Origin: Pseudomonas sp. AB6
Lineage (GTDB): Bacteria > Pseudomonadota > Gammaproteobacteria > Pseudomonadales > Pseudomonadaceae
DNA length: 64,000 bases
Assembly: GCF_034314105.1 (NCBI RefSeq)
Contig: NZ_JAVIWJ010000001.1
Span: 1,799,501 to 1,863,500, forward strand
Direction: 5' to 3'
Below are positions 9,703-20,224 of the stretch, piece by piece (the first letter of the stretch is position 1; the number at the start of each line of letters is the position of its first letter). The translations under genes and the position numbers were made by a program. The notes under the pieces were generated by a model. The model had not been told where the DNA came from and did not search any database. It saw only the letters and a program-made list of their open reading frames with translations.

Positions 9703-10965
9703 ATGCCTGGATTCGATCCAAACACCGTCATCTGGATCACCGCTGCCCTGGCAACCTGTTGCGTGATTTTTCGGCCATTTGGCCTACCAGAGTATGTTTG
9801 GGCGGTGAGCGCCGCCGTGGTGTTAACCATTTTCGGGTTCATACCTTGGCCCTCTGCATTGGGGGCGATTGCCAAAGGCACCGATGTCTATCTGTTCCTG
9901 ATCGGCATGATGGTGCTGGCCGAACTGGCGCGTCAGGAGGGCCTTTTCGACTGGCTGGCCATGTACGCCGCGCAGCATGCCAACGGGTCCGGTCAGCGGT
10001 TGTTCGATCTGGTGTTCCTGGTCGGGACGCTGGTCACCGTTTTTTTGTCCAACGATGCTACGGCGGTTGTGCTGACGCCGGCGGTGTACGCCGCCGCAAA
10101 AGCAGCTAAGGCCGAGCCACTGCCTTATCTGTTTGTCTGCGCTTTTATCGCCAATGCGGCAAGTTTTGTGCTGCCGATTTCCAACCCTGCCAATCTGGTG
10201 ATTTTTGGCAGCCACATGCCACCGCTGTTGGCTTGGTTGTGGCAGTTCAGCCTGCCGTCGATGGCCGCGATTGGTCTGACCTACATCGTCTTGCGCATTA
10301 CTCAGCGTAAGCACCTGCGTCAACCTTTGGAAACGGTCATCTCCCTGCAGCCCTTGTCCAGTGGAGCACGGCTGACGGCATTTGGCATCATGCTGACGGC
10401 CGCGATATTGCTGCTGGCATCGGCGTTCGACCTGCAACTGGGTTTGCCGACGTTTTGTGCAGGTGTAGCCACCGCCAGCCTGATTCATCTGCGTCAACGC
10501 ATGAATCCGATGCCGGTGCTCAAGGGAGTTTCCTGGAGCGTATTGCCGCTGGTAGGCGGCTTGTTCGTTTTGGTTGAAGGGCTTGCCCAAACCGGAATTA
10601 TTAATTCGTTGGCGCATATGTTGGCCTCCCTGGCCGACCATTCCAGCAGCCAGGCAACCTGGGGTGCCGGGATAGTTGTGGCAATTGCCAGCAATCTCAT
10701 CAATAACCTGCCTGCGGGTTTGATCGCTGGTTCTGTGGGGCATATCGCTCATCTGCCAACGCCTACCATCAGCGCGCTGTTGATCGGCGTTGACCTAGGG
10801 CCAAACCTATCGATTACCGGCTCTTTAGCCACGCTGTTGTGGCTGATCGCTGTGCGTCGCGAAGGTGAGCATGTCAGTGCCGTCGACTTCCTGCGGGTCG
10901 GGATTCTGGTGATGCCGCCCGCCTTGATCGGCGCACTGGCGGCGTTATTCCTAAACGCGGGTTAG
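9703..10965 (+). CDS. ArsB-like membrane permease (ArsB/NhaD superfamily)
   Basis: 420 residues, about 11 hydrophobic helices. The segment [17 protein letters not shown] followed by [15 protein letters not shown] and, near the C-terminus, [20 protein letters not shown] aligns well with E. coli ArsB ([34 protein letters not shown]), the arsenite/antimonite exporter. The start ATG at 9703 has AAGGG six bases upstream. No arsR, arsC or arsH is adjacent, so the substrate is not fixed by context; other oxyanions or organic anions are possible. It converges with adiA with only four bases between the stop codons. Confidence 0.75.
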   Translation: [420 protein letters not shown]

Positions 10966-10969
10966 TCGA

Positions 10970-13264
10970 TCATTTGATACAGCGGATGCGGTAAAGCCCG
11001 TCTTCTACCTCGACCCCATGAGTATCGTGGGTGAACCCTGGAAAATGCCGGTCGTATTCTTCCAATGCCCTGAGATAGCCGAGTATCGGGCCATCTGCTG
11101 CACCCGCGCTTTCGCCGGGCATCAACAGCGGAATTCCGGGCGGATATGGCACCACCCCAGTGGCCACGGTACGCCCGGCCATTTGTTCCAACGTAAGCAC
11201 TTCAACATTGTCACGGACCAATTGCTCGTAGGCAGCCACCGGGCTGAACCGAGGTTCCGGCAGGGTTGAAAATGCCTGAGACAATGCGTCAGTGGTGCGC
11301 AGCTCGGCCATCTTCTGGAACATACTTTCGCACAACGCTCGCAGACCCATGCCTCTATAGCGTTGCGGATGCGCCGCCAACAACGCTGGCAATACGCTGT
11401 CCAGCGACGCGTTGGCGTCATAGTCGCGCTTGAAGTCGAGCAGCGTATTGACCAGCGTGCCCCATTTGCCTTTGGTGACGCCGATGGAAAACAGAAACAG
11501 AATCGTGAAATCAGTGGTTTTTTCTACCACTATGCCTTGGCGATCCAGATAAGCGGTGAGCACCACAGCCGGAATGCCCTGTTCGCTCATGCCGCCACCG
11601 GGCAAAATTCCCGGCGTGATGATCGACACTTTGATCGGGTCCAGCATGCAGTAGCCGTCTTCGATGTCACCGAAGCCATGCCACGCTGCGTTCGGTTTAA
11701 GCACCCAACACGCCGGTTCAGTCGACAGCAATTCCTCGTCAGCGGCAAAAAACGGCAGGACCTGAGCGCTTTTCGGGTGGGTGACGGTGTCCGGCTGCCA
11801 GACGTTGAAGAACCATTCGCCCTTGGTCTGGAACTCGCTGTTGAGTCGCGCCAGCATTCGCCGAAACGCAATCGCCTCGCGGATCGAATCACCGGTCAGG
11901 GCTTTGCCGCTGGGGCCGTCCATCATCGCCGCACTGACGTCGTTGGAGGCGATGATCGCGTAATTGGGCGAGGTCGAAGCATGCATCATGAACGCTTCGT
12001 TGAACCGCGCATGCTCAATCGGCCGCCGACCATCGCGGACGTGGATCATCGACGCCTGGGACAGCGCCGCCAGCAGTTTATGGGTCGACTGAGTGGCAAA
12101 CACCGTCGGCCGATCAGCCGCATAATCAGCAGGTTCGCCATGCATCGCGAAGCGCTCGCGGTAAATCGGGTTAAAGCGTGCGTAACCGAACCAGGCTTCG
12201 TCGAAATGCAACCGGTCGACGCTCTGACCCAGCAGCGCTTCGACCCGGGTCACGTTGTAGCAAAGGCCGTCATACGTCGAGTTGGTAATGATCGCGTGCA
12301 TTGGCGTCGGGTCCAGCCCTTCGCGTAACAGCGGATTATTCGCCACCGCGCTGCTAATCGCCTCGGGGGTTAAGCGCTGCGGTGGAATCGGACCGATCAG
12401 ACCGTAGTGATTGCGTGAGGGAATCAAATAAGTCGGAATCGCCCCCGACATGGTCATGGCGTGTTCGACTGACTTGTGGCAATTGCGATCACACAGCGTG
12501 ACCTGATCGCGGGTCACGCTGGCCATCAAGATCACTCGATTGGAGGTCGAGGAGCCGTTGGTCACATGGTAGGTACGGTGCGCCCCGAAAACTCTGGCGG
12601 CATACACCTCGCTGGCACCAATTGGGCCGGAATGATCAAGCAGTGATCCCAACTCACCCACCGAAATCGACAAGTCGGAGCGGAATAGGTTTTCGCCAAA
12701 AAAATCAAAAAACGCGCGCCCCACAGTGGACTTCAAAAATGCCGTGCCTCCGGTGTGCCCCGGCGTGTGCCAGGAATACTCGTACACCTGGGAAAACCGC
12801 ACCAGCGCGCCGAACATGGGTGGCAACACCGCCTCACGATAACGCTGAATCGCGGCGACAATCCGGCCGCTGATAAAGCGCGTGGTGTCTTCCAGCAGCC
12901 AGATGAAATCGTCGGACTTCTGCATCGCTTCCAGGGGAATGGTGGCAGCGCTACTGCGGTCGGCCAAGAGAAAAATCGGCACGCCTTCGCTGCGCTCGCG
13001 CACGGCGTCCAATACCCGGTTAGCGATGGCATGGCTGTCGTCCAGCGCCAGCTCCCAGTCGAGCAACACGCATTGCAGCATCGGGTCCGAATGGATCAGG
13101 ACAATGGCATCCTCGGCCGACTGGGCCAACAGGACTTCCACTTGGCGCTCTTCCAGCTCCTCAGCGAGTTGTCGGACGGCGCGACCGGCCTGGCTGTTAG
13201 CGGCAAGTTCTTCATGAATAAGCAACGCTTTCATGCCGAGACGATGGTGCTGATGAACGGACAT
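10970..13264 (-). CDS. adiA: Acid-inducible arginine decarboxylase (AdiA type)
   Basis: 764 residues from the ATG at 13264, which has GGAGGA five bases upstream; an in-frame ATG at 13300 is less likely. It has the N-terminal wing/receiver-like domain (1-130), the PLP fold with DRNCHKS and the Schiff-base lysine in STHKLLAALSQAS (about K396), and the C-terminal domain ending YPPGIP...FPGF. It resembles E. coli AdiA closely throughout (same EYSW..PGH, YGLIGPI, LHFDEAWFGYARFNPIY blocks) and is near its length. It turns arginine plus a proton into agmatine and CO2. The adjacent AdiC-type antiporter makes arginine the best substrate assignment over lysine or ornithine. Confidence 0.9.
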   Translation of the reverse strand: MSVHQHHRLGMKALLIHEELAANSQAGRAVRQLAEELEERQVEVLLAQSAEDAIVLIHSDPMLQCVLLDWELALDDSHAIANRVLDAVRERSEGVPIFLLADRSSAATIPLEAMQKSDDFIWLLEDTTRFISGRIVAAIQRYREAVLPPMFGALVRFSQVYEYSWHTPGHTGGTAFLKSTVGRAFFDFFGENLFRSDLSISVGELGSLLDHSGPIGASEVYAARVFGAHRTYHVTNGSSTSNRVILMASVTRDQVTLCDRNCHKSVEHAMTMSGAIPTYLIPSRNHYGLIGPIPPQRLTPEAISSAVANNPLLREGLDPTPMHAIITNSTYDGLCYNVTRVEALLGQSVDRLHFDEAWFGYARFNPIYRERFAMHGEPADYAADRPTVFATQSTHKLLAALSQASMIHVRDGRRPIEHARFNEAFMMHASTSPNYAIIASNDVSAAMMDGPSGKALTGDSIREAIAFRRMLARLNSEFQTKGEWFFNVWQPDTVTHPKSAQVLPFFAADEELLSTEPACWVLKPNAAWHGFGDIEDGYCMLDPIKVSIITPGILPGGGMSEQGIPAVVLTAYLDRQGIVVEKTTDFTILFLFSIGVTKGKWGTLVNTLLDFKRDYDANASLDSVLPALLAAHPQRYRGMGLRALCESMFQKMAELRTTDALSQAFSTLPEPRFSPVAAYEQLVRDNVEVLTLEQMAGRTVATGVVPYPPGIPLLMPGESAGAADGPILGYLRALEEYDRHFPGFTHDTHGVEVEDGLYRIRCIK

Positions 13265-13328
13265 GGTGTCCTCCAGACTCGTAGGAATGCGGGTCGACAC
13301 GCGCTATGGGCGCGTCGAGTCTCGCCTT

Positions 13329-14837
13329 TTAGGGGGCAGAAGCTGGAGCGGGGGCGACTGCCGGTTGCTGAAGCTCACCGGGCAACGGTACCCGGCGCTG
13401 CAAGTTGAGGTCGTCGCGGTTGCCGATAGATACCCAGAACGTGCCAATCAACGCAGCAATGACCATGGTCAATGCCATATAGCGAACCCAGGTAGGCGAT
13501 ATACCGCCGGGATGCAGGTGGCCTTCCTCGATTTCACGGCGACGGGTAATGGCGCCGGAGTAAAAGACAATAGTGGCAATAACGAAGATCAGCGCCCAGC
13601 GGGTTTGTGCACCGTCGGAGCCGACCATTGCCCAAATGCTGTAAACCGCACCCACCAGACCGATGAAGGTGTACAGCGCATATTGGTTGGGCGGCATGGC
13701 CTTGTAGCCCAGCACCTTGATCGAAATACACGAGTAGATGTAAGGCAGCAGCGTCATGATTACGGCAATCGACGCGATCTTGCCGAACTGTTCACTGGCG
13801 GTGGGAGACATGGTCACCAACACCTGGACGCTCATGATCGCCGCAACAATCGCCAGCCCGGCCGCCGGTACACCCTTGGCGTTGACTCGGGAAAAAACGT
13901 TTTGGAACAGACCGTCATCCGCAGCGGCTTTGGCGGTTTGTCCTACTAGCAACGTCCAGCCTGCCAGCGAACCGAGGCAACCAATGGCTGCGCACAGGGC
14001 GACGATATTGGCGGCGGTGTTGCCAAGTGCCAGCCGTGCAGCATCGGCAAACGGAGCGGAGGACGAGATCAATTCCTTGTTCGGAATCATGCCCATGATC
14101 ACTGAAGAACTGAGGATGTAGCAGACCGCCGCGATGATCACGCCGCCCACTGTGGCTATGGGTACATTGCGGCGCGGGTTGCGCACCACTGCCGCCGAGA
14201 CCGACGCACTTTCAACGCCGATAAACGCCCACAGGGTGAAGTTCAGAGTCATGCCGACCGCAGAGAAGTCAGTTTTGCCACTCACGTTCCAGCCGGCCAT
14301 GTACACATCGCCGCTGAACCAGAACCAGCCAAACAAGGCCATGCCGACAATCGGAAACAACGCAAAAAGGGTGGTGACTGACTGCACTCGACCCACCAGC
14401 TTCGGCCCGAGGATGTTGGCGTAGGTCAGCAGCCAAATGACAAAAATCTGCGCAGAGGCAAACACCAGCGGCTCTTTCAGCGACGGAAAGAAATGCGTCA
14501 AGTAACCCAACCCGGCAACCGCCAGACCAACGTTGCCCAGCACATTAGCCAGCCAATACACCAGATTGGTCTGGTAGCCCATGTAGTTGCCGAAGGCTTT
14601 GCGGGTGTAGGCGTAAGGCCCGCCCGCCGCAGGGTCAATGGAGGCCAGCTTGGCAAAGGTCAGTGCAAGGGCCACTGAACCGACAATGGTGATCAGCCAA
14701 CCGTACAACGCAATGCTGCCGATACCGGCGAGGTTGGCCGGGAGCATGAATACCCCCGAACCCATCATGTTGCCCGCGACCATCAGGATCGCGGGGGTAA
14801 GGCCCATTTTGTTGGAGTCGTCATCTATAGCTGCCAT
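13329..14837 (-). CDS. adiC: Arginine/agmatine antiporter (AdiC type)
   Basis: 502 residues from the ATG at 14837; the longer frame to 14975 adds 46 residues not seen in the family, while MAAIDDDSNKMGLTP aligns with the AdiC start. Twelve helices of the APC fold. Residues equivalent to AdiC functional positions are kept with an offset of one: GSG (26-28), Y75, Y94, W203, E209 and W294. It exchanges external arginine for internal agmatine and so completes the proton-consuming cycle with AdiA downstream. Compared with the 445-residue E. coli protein it has a C-terminal extension rich in Pro and Ala. AAGGA precedes the start. Confidence 0.92.
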   Translation of the reverse strand: MAAIDDDSNKMGLTPAILMVAGNMMGSGVFMLPANLAGIGSIALYGWLITIVGSVALALTFAKLASIDPAAGGPYAYTRKAFGNYMGYQTNLVYWLANVLGNVGLAVAGLGYLTHFFPSLKEPLVFASAQIFVIWLLTYANILGPKLVGRVQSVTTLFALFPIVGMALFGWFWFSGDVYMAGWNVSGKTDFSAVGMTLNFTLWAFIGVESASVSAAVVRNPRRNVPIATVGGVIIAAVCYILSSSVIMGMIPNKELISSSAPFADAARLALGNTAANIVALCAAIGCLGSLAGWTLLVGQTAKAAADDGLFQNVFSRVNAKGVPAAGLAIVAAIMSVQVLVTMSPTASEQFGKIASIAVIMTLLPYIYSCISIKVLGYKAMPPNQYALYTFIGLVGAVYSIWAMVGSDGAQTRWALIFVIATIVFYSGAITRRREIEEGHLHPGGISPTWVRYMALTMVIAALIGTFWVSIGNRDDLNLQRRVPLPGELQQPAVAPAPASAP

Positions 14838-15012
14838 AAACCAGACATCCTTGATAAGGCCAAAAGAGGGAATCACTGCGACCCGCTGGCCGTCTCTCTT
14901 GCGTTGTAGAAACCCACAACGGGAGCAGCACAGAGCGTAGTCGAGTTTTTGCGGGGTTCTTATACCAACGATCACTATTACGACGACTGCGCTGGATCAA
15001 CGAAGCCGTTCG

Positions 15013-17529
15013 TCAGCTCTTCCAGATAATCAGTCCGACCTCCAGCGGTACGGCCAGACCTGCAGAATCGTTGGCGATGACCCGCGCCGTGTACTCAGCG
15101 GCAGGCCGGTCATCGGGCACTTCAACCCTGTAGAGCAACAGCCCGTCCGCCTGAGCCTGCGGGTCGATCTTCAAGTCGACGCTGGTGGCGTCCGCGCCAT
15201 CCACGCCGTCAACATAGAGCTGCACGCGCACTTGAGACGGAGAAAGGCTGCCCAGATCCATGTGCAGCGCCACGGCATAGCGGCCCGCCTGTCGCTGCAG
15301 GTCTAATCGCAGGAAACGAATGTCGTCCCAGTGAGTGCACAACTGTTCATGGTCCTGAGTCAGTTGCAAGGCCAGTCGACTGCCCTCAGCACTGCGTGCG
15401 TGGTAGGCGATGGCGGCTGGCAAGTAATAGCGTTGGGTGTATTCACGTACTGCCCGGTCCGCCGAAAACTGTGTCACCAATGTCCCCATGCTGGCGCGCA
15501 TGCGGCGAATCCATTGGCCTGGAATACCGTCGGCGTCACGCTCATAAAACGCAGGCACCACTTCGCTTTCCAACAGTTTGTAGAGCTGATCGGCATCTGC
15601 AGCGTCGTACTCCGCGCCATGTTCGGCACCATCGCCGATGCCCCAGCCCACTTCATCGGTGCAGGCTTCGGCCCACCAACCATCGAGCTGAGACAAGTTC
15701 AGGCCGCCGTTAGCCAAGACTTTCATGCCGCTGGTGCCGCTGGCTTCCCACGGCCGACGCGGGGTGTTGACCCACACGTCTACGCCCTGCACCAGATGCC
15801 GCGCGACGCGCATGTCGTAGTCTTCGAGAAAAGCCACACGCCCGTTGGTTTCTGGACGTCGTATAAAGCCGTGCCAGTCCCGAATCATTTGCTGTCCGAT
15901 ACTGTCAGCCGGGTGAGCTTTACCAGCAATAAGCAACTGCACGGGTCGAGTGGGGTGGTTGAGAATTCGAAGCAGACGCTCAGGGTCTTGCAGCAATAAA
16001 TTGGGCCGCTTGTAGGTGGCAAACCGTCTAGCAAAGCCCAAGGTCAATACCTGCGGATCGAACGCCACACCCGCTGATTCGATGGCGTCCAGCGAAGCGC
16101 CGTGCACGGCCTCGCTGCGCGCCAAATGAGTACGTACGAACTCAAACAGCAGCGCCCTCGCCTGCCCGCGCAATTGCCACAGATCGGCATCGTCGACCTG
16201 TTCTAACAATTCGCTGACCCTGGATTCACTGGTGCCACGCCACGGTAGATCATCACCGTGTAGCGCTTGCCAATGGGCTTCGGCTTCCAATGAGACCCAA
16301 GTTGGCAGGTGCACTCCGTTGGTGACGTGACCGATGGGCACAGCGTCATTTGGCCAGCGCGGAAACAGCGGCTGAAAAATATGCCGACTGGTCGCTCCGT
16401 GCAAGCGGCTCACGGCGTTTACCGCGCCCGCACAATGAGTCGCCAGAAACGCCATATTGAACAGTTCATCGGCGTCGTTGGCATGTTGCCGGCCTAACGC
16501 CAAAATCTTCCCTAGCGGCTGACCCAGCTCATGCTCGACGTACAGGCCTAAGTATTTACTGATCAACTCAGCGGGAAAACGATCAAACCCTGCCTCGACC
16601 GGGGTATGAGTGGTAAACAGATTTCCGGCGCGAGTAGCTGTGAGGGCTGCGTTGAAACCTACCTTGTTGGCCTGCATGTAACTGCGGGCTCGTTCCAGCA
16701 CTGCAAACGCCGCATGCCCATCATTCAGATGAAGCACGTCCGGCGTGTAGCCGGCGGATTCCAACAGGCGCCAGCCGCCGATGCCCAAGACCAGCTCCTG
16801 ACGCAAGCGCATTTCTACGTCGCCGCCATACAACTCGCCCGTTAGCAAGCGCACTGGAGGTGGATTGGCCGGGTCGTTGCTATCGAGCAGCAATAACCGG
16901 TTGCGCCCAACCGTCGCCTGCCAACCGCGCAACCAAACGGTCAATCCAGGCAACTGAATCGCCAATCGCAACAGGCTGCCGTCGGGACGCAGCAGCGGTT
17001 CGATGGGTAATTGCCGAGTGTCGTTGACCGGGTACAAAGCCTGTTGGTGCCCGTCGACACCGATTTCCTGGCGGAAATAACCGTGCTGCCACAACATCCC
17101 GATGGCAACCACTGGGACGCCCAAATCACTGGCGGCTTTGAGTTGGTCGCCAGCGACATTTCCTAGCCCGCCCGAATAGATGGGTAGTGCTTCGCTGAGC
17201 ATGTACTCCATGGAGAAATACGCCACTTGGTGCAGCGCCGCATCCGCATGCTCACGCTCGAACCAGGTAGGTTGCGCCAAAATCGAGCGGTGAGTTTGCG
17301 CGATGTCGATAACGCGGCCATGAAAGTGACTGTCAGCGAGCAAGACATTAATTCTTTGCTCGGAAACGGCGTTGAGCACCAGGCACGGATTGTGAGTGAG
17401 TTCCCACAGTTCGCTGTCGAGGCTGCGCCAGATATCGTCGTTTAATCCTGACCAGCGAACGGTTTGATCGAATGCGAGTCGGCGCAAGGTTTCGATGTTG
17501 GACTCAAGCGGCGTGCGATGAAATGGCAT
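15013..17529 (-). CDS. glgP: Alpha-glucan (glycogen/maltodextrin) phosphorylase
   Basis: 838 residues, usual length for glycosyltransferase family 35. The N-terminal part has VAYFSMEYMLSEALPIYSGGLG, and later HLNDGHAAF and TTHTPVEAGFDRF, typical of the alpha-glucan family close to archaeal and actinobacterial phosphorylases. EASGTSGMKVLANGG contains the PLP-binding lysine. It releases glucose-1-phosphate from storage glucans. It is read in the same direction as ackA-xfp, with a 137-bp gap from xfp that holds a REPIN. In this setting it would feed hexose phosphate into the phosphoketolase step. It is not beside glgA/glgB/glgX. Confidence 0.88.
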   Translation of the reverse strand: MPFHRTPLESNIETLRRLAFDQTVRWSGLNDDIWRSLDSELWELTHNPCLVLNAVSEQRINVLLADSHFHGRVIDIAQTHRSILAQPTWFEREHADAALHQVAYFSMEYMLSEALPIYSGGLGNVAGDQLKAASDLGVPVVAIGMLWQHGYFRQEIGVDGHQQALYPVNDTRQLPIEPLLRPDGSLLRLAIQLPGLTVWLRGWQATVGRNRLLLLDSNDPANPPPVRLLTGELYGGDVEMRLRQELVLGIGGWRLLESAGYTPDVLHLNDGHAAFAVLERARSYMQANKVGFNAALTATRAGNLFTTHTPVEAGFDRFPAELISKYLGLYVEHELGQPLGKILALGRQHANDADELFNMAFLATHCAGAVNAVSRLHGATSRHIFQPLFPRWPNDAVPIGHVTNGVHLPTWVSLEAEAHWQALHGDDLPWRGTSESRVSELLEQVDDADLWQLRGQARALLFEFVRTHLARSEAVHGASLDAIESAGVAFDPQVLTLGFARRFATYKRPNLLLQDPERLLRILNHPTRPVQLLIAGKAHPADSIGQQMIRDWHGFIRRPETNGRVAFLEDYDMRVARHLVQGVDVWVNTPRRPWEASGTSGMKVLANGGLNLSQLDGWWAEACTDEVGWGIGDGAEHGAEYDAADADQLYKLLESEVVPAFYERDADGIPGQWIRRMRASMGTLVTQFSADRAVREYTQRYYLPAAIAYHARSAEGSRLALQLTQDHEQLCTHWDDIRFLRLDLQRQAGRYAVALHMDLGSLSPSQVRVQLYVDGVDGADATSVDLKIDPQAQADGLLLYRVEVPDDRPAAEYTARVIANDSAGLAVPLEVGLIIWKS

Positions 17530-17550
17530 GAACTGACCCTATCTCAGTGA

Positions 17551-17640
17551 AAGCGAATTTATTCGCGAAGCCGCCTGCACATTCAGCAGATTGGGTGCGT
17601 AGTAGTCAGCATTCGCAAATAAATTCGCGCCCACGGGGAA
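17551..17640. repeat. REPIN (inverted pair of REP hairpins)
   Basis: GCGAATTTATTCGCGAA at 17553-17569 and the inverted TTCGCAAATAAATTCGC at 17612-17628 flank a 42-bp spacer. Such doublets are typical of Pseudomonas intergenic DNA. It sits between xfp and glgP and could slow transcription read-through or protect the 3' end of the upstream message. Confidence 0.75.
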
Positions 17641-17666
17641 TTTACCGCGCCTTGTTTCAGGACACA

Positions 17667-20168
17667 TTACGCATCCGTGAAGGTCTGGCCCCTTGGATGT
17701 CCTTTGGCCAGAGGCGGTGGGCCGTCCGGTTCGCTGAAATCGGAGGTCCAGTGCCAATTGCGGATCTCGGGCATGTCCTCGAAATGCTCACGGATGTAGG
17801 TGTGATGCCGACGCAACTGGCCTTCGAAGTAACTCATGGCGTCGAGGCTGTGGGAGCGCAAGCGTGGCACGTGGCTCAAGGCGTCAATGGCGAGTTGGTA
17901 GCGGCTCATGTCATTAAGCACCACCATGTCAAACGGCGTGGTGGTGGTGCCTCGGTCAGAGAAGCCCCGGACATGAAAACGGGCCTCGTTGGCGCGGCCG
18001 TGAACCATGGAATGAATCACCCAGGTCGAGCCGTGAAACGCAAACATGACCGGAGCTTCCCGAGTAAACAGCGCGTCGAACGACACATTGTCCATGCCGT
18101 GTGGCCGGGTTTGTGGACTGCTGAGGATGCCTAAATCCACCACATTGACCAACCGCACGCGGATGCCGGGCACGTGTTTTTGCAGTAACCAGGAGGCCGC
18201 CACCGCTTCGGTAGTGGGTACGTCACCGGCGCAGGCCAGTACGACGTCCGGGTCGTCGCCTTCATCGTTACTGGCGAAGTCCCAAATTGACGCACCTTGG
18301 GAGCAGTGTTTAAGCGCCGCGTCGAAATCCAGCCATTGGAAATCCGGTTGCTTGCCGCAGGTCACGACGTTCACGTAATTGCGACTGCGCAGGCAGTGAT
18401 CGAACACGTTGACCAGACAGTTTGAATCCGGTGGGTAATACACTCGCACCACGTCAGAACGGCGTTGCAGTACATTGTCGACGAAGCCGGTGGATTGATG
18501 GCTGAAGCCGTTATGGTCATTGCGCCACGCGTGACTGGTGAGCAATATGTTGAGCGAGGCCAAAGGCCGACGCCAAGCAAACTCGCGGCTTTGCTGCAGC
18601 CACTTGGCGTGCTGCGTCACCATAGAGTCAACGACCTGGGCGAACGCCTCATAGGTCGACCACATGCCATGACGGCCGGTGAGCAAATAACCCTCCAGCC
18701 AGCCTTCGCATAAATGCTCGCTGAGGACCTCCATGACCCGGCCATCAGCCGCAAGGTGATCGTCGATTTCCAGGACGGGTCCCGCCGCCGTGCGATTGGT
18801 GGCCTCGAACACCGCATTCAGACGGTTGGAATTGGTTTCATCCGGGCCGAATACCCGGAAATTGTCGGGGTTTGCACGAATCACGTCCCGCAGGTATTCC
18901 CCCAGTTTGCGCGGTGCCTCGGCGATGACTTCCCCCGGGCCCGGCACGTCCACAGCGTAGTCGGCGAAGTTCGGCAGGTCCAACGTGACCAATACGCGGC
19001 CGCCATTGACGTGGGGTACGGCGCCCATGCGCAATGCCGACGGCGGCGTCAATGCACGCAATTCAGCCACCAACGTGCCATTCTCATCGAACAGCGTCTG
19101 CGGCGAATAACTGCGCATCCAACGTTCAAGTTGAGCCAGATGTTCCGCGTTCTGAATGACATTGGCCAGCGGCACCTGATGCGCACGAAACGTACCTTCC
19201 ACCGGCATCCCATCGACTGCTTTTGGCCCTGTCCAGCCTTTGGGGCTGCGCAAGATGATCATTGGCCAGCGCGAGCGTCTAACCACACCCTGCTCTCTCG
19301 CTCGATGCTGAATATCCCGTATTGCGGCGTAGCAGGAATCGAGGGCCGCCGCGAAACGTTGGTGCATACCGGGCACATCATCGCCAGCTACGATTATCGG
19401 CTCGTAGCCACGGCCCTGATACAGCGCAATCAGGTCGGCATCGTCAGTGCGGGCTTCCACCGTAGGGCCGGAAATCTTGTAGCCGTTGAGGTGCAGAATC
19501 GGCAGCACCGCGCCGTCGTAGACTGGATTAAGGAAGCGGACACTTTTCCAGCTACCTTCTAGCGGGCAGGTTTCCGCTTCGCCATCACCGATGACACAGG
19601 CCACCACCACCTGCGGGTTATCGAACGCGGCGCCGAACGCATGCACCAGTGAATAGCCCAACTCGCCGCCTTCATGCAAAGAGTTGGGGGTATGCGGCCC
19701 ACAGTGGCTCGGCACACCACCCGGCGTGGAGAAACTGCGAAAAAAACGTAGCATTCCTGGCTCATCAGCAGTGATTTCTGGATGAACGTCACTGTACGTA
19801 CCTTCCAGCCAGGCACATGCATTTAGTGTCGGGCCGCCGTGACCGGGGCCGGAGATGTAGATCATTTCTATGTGTTGTTCGCTGATAAGCCGGTTCAAAT
19901 GCACGTAGATAAAATTTTGACCGGCCGACGTACCCCAGTGGCCCAACAGCCGAGGCTTGATGTGCTCTGCGGTCAACGGCTCGCGCAATAACGGGTTAGC
20001 CTTGAGGTAGATTTGGCCGACACACAAGTAGTTGGCGGCGTACCAATAGCGGTTCATCCGCTCCAGCAGCTCCGGCGCCAGCGGGCCGGTTTCAATGGAA
20101 GGCGGCTCGATAATCGGTGCGGTGGATGGGTTGTCGGCGCTGGACAGCAGTGGGTTGAAGATATACAT
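17667..20168 (-). CDS. xfp: Phosphoketolase (xylulose-5-P/fructose-6-P)
   Basis: 833 residues, full length. It has the TPP-enzyme fold with [17 protein letters not shown], the diphosphate-binding [31 protein letters not shown], and the C-terminal XFP domain. It splits xylulose-5-P or fructose-6-P with phosphate to acetyl-phosphate plus glyceraldehyde-3-P or erythrose-4-P. ackA ends 56 bp upstream on the same strand, so acetyl-phosphate can go straight to ATP and acetate. The EGSWKS variant differs from the ATSWHS of Bifidobacterium enzymes, so it belongs to another subfamily and its sugar preference is open. GGAG lies six bases before the ATG. Confidence 0.93.
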   Translation of the reverse strand: MYIFNPLLSSADNPSTAPIIEPPSIETGPLAPELLERMNRYWYAANYLCVGQIYLKANPLLREPLTAEHIKPRLLGHWGTSAGQNFIYVHLNRLISEQHIEMIYISGPGHGGPTLNACAWLEGTYSDVHPEITADEPGMLRFFRSFSTPGGVPSHCGPHTPNSLHEGGELGYSLVHAFGAAFDNPQVVVACVIGDGEAETCPLEGSWKSVRFLNPVYDGAVLPILHLNGYKISGPTVEARTDDADLIALYQGRGYEPIIVAGDDVPGMHQRFAAALDSCYAAIRDIQHRAREQGVVRRSRWPMIILRSPKGWTGPKAVDGMPVEGTFRAHQVPLANVIQNAEHLAQLERWMRSYSPQTLFDENGTLVAELRALTPPSALRMGAVPHVNGGRVLVTLDLPNFADYAVDVPGPGEVIAEAPRKLGEYLRDVIRANPDNFRVFGPDETNSNRLNAVFEATNRTAAGPVLEIDDHLAADGRVMEVLSEHLCEGWLEGYLLTGRHGMWSTYEAFAQVVDSMVTQHAKWLQQSREFAWRRPLASLNILLTSHAWRNDHNGFSHQSTGFVDNVLQRRSDVVRVYYPPDSNCLVNVFDHCLRSRNYVNVVTCGKQPDFQWLDFDAALKHCSQGASIWDFASNDEGDDPDVVLACAGDVPTTEAVAASWLLQKHVPGIRVRLVNVVDLGILSSPQTRPHGMDNVSFDALFTREAPVMFAFHGSTWVIHSMVHGRANEARFHVRGFSDRGTTTTPFDMVVLNDMSRYQLAIDALSHVPRLRSHSLDAMSYFEGQLRRHHTYIREHFEDMPEIRNWHWTSDFSEPDGPPPLAKGHPRGQTFTDA

Positions 20169-20224
20169 GGCGACTCCAGTGGAATGGGCGATGTAAAACC
20201 CTCGGGCCCAAGCCCGAGTCTCAA

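Noticed and set aside
9567..10109. Plus-strand frame upstream of and overlapping the ArsB-like gene
   Set aside because: Out of frame with the conserved permease and without family similarity.
9823..10752. Long minus-strand open frame (about 309 codons) opposite the ArsB-like gene
   Set aside because: Its product is Gln/Arg/His-rich with no family pattern, typical of the antisense frame of a high-GC membrane protein gene.
11363..12328. Long plus-strand open frame opposite adiA
   Set aside because: Mirror frame of a clear decarboxylase gene; no ribosome-binding site and no homology recognised.
18714..19562. 282-codon plus-strand frame opposite xfp
   Set aside because: Antisense shadow of phosphoketolase.
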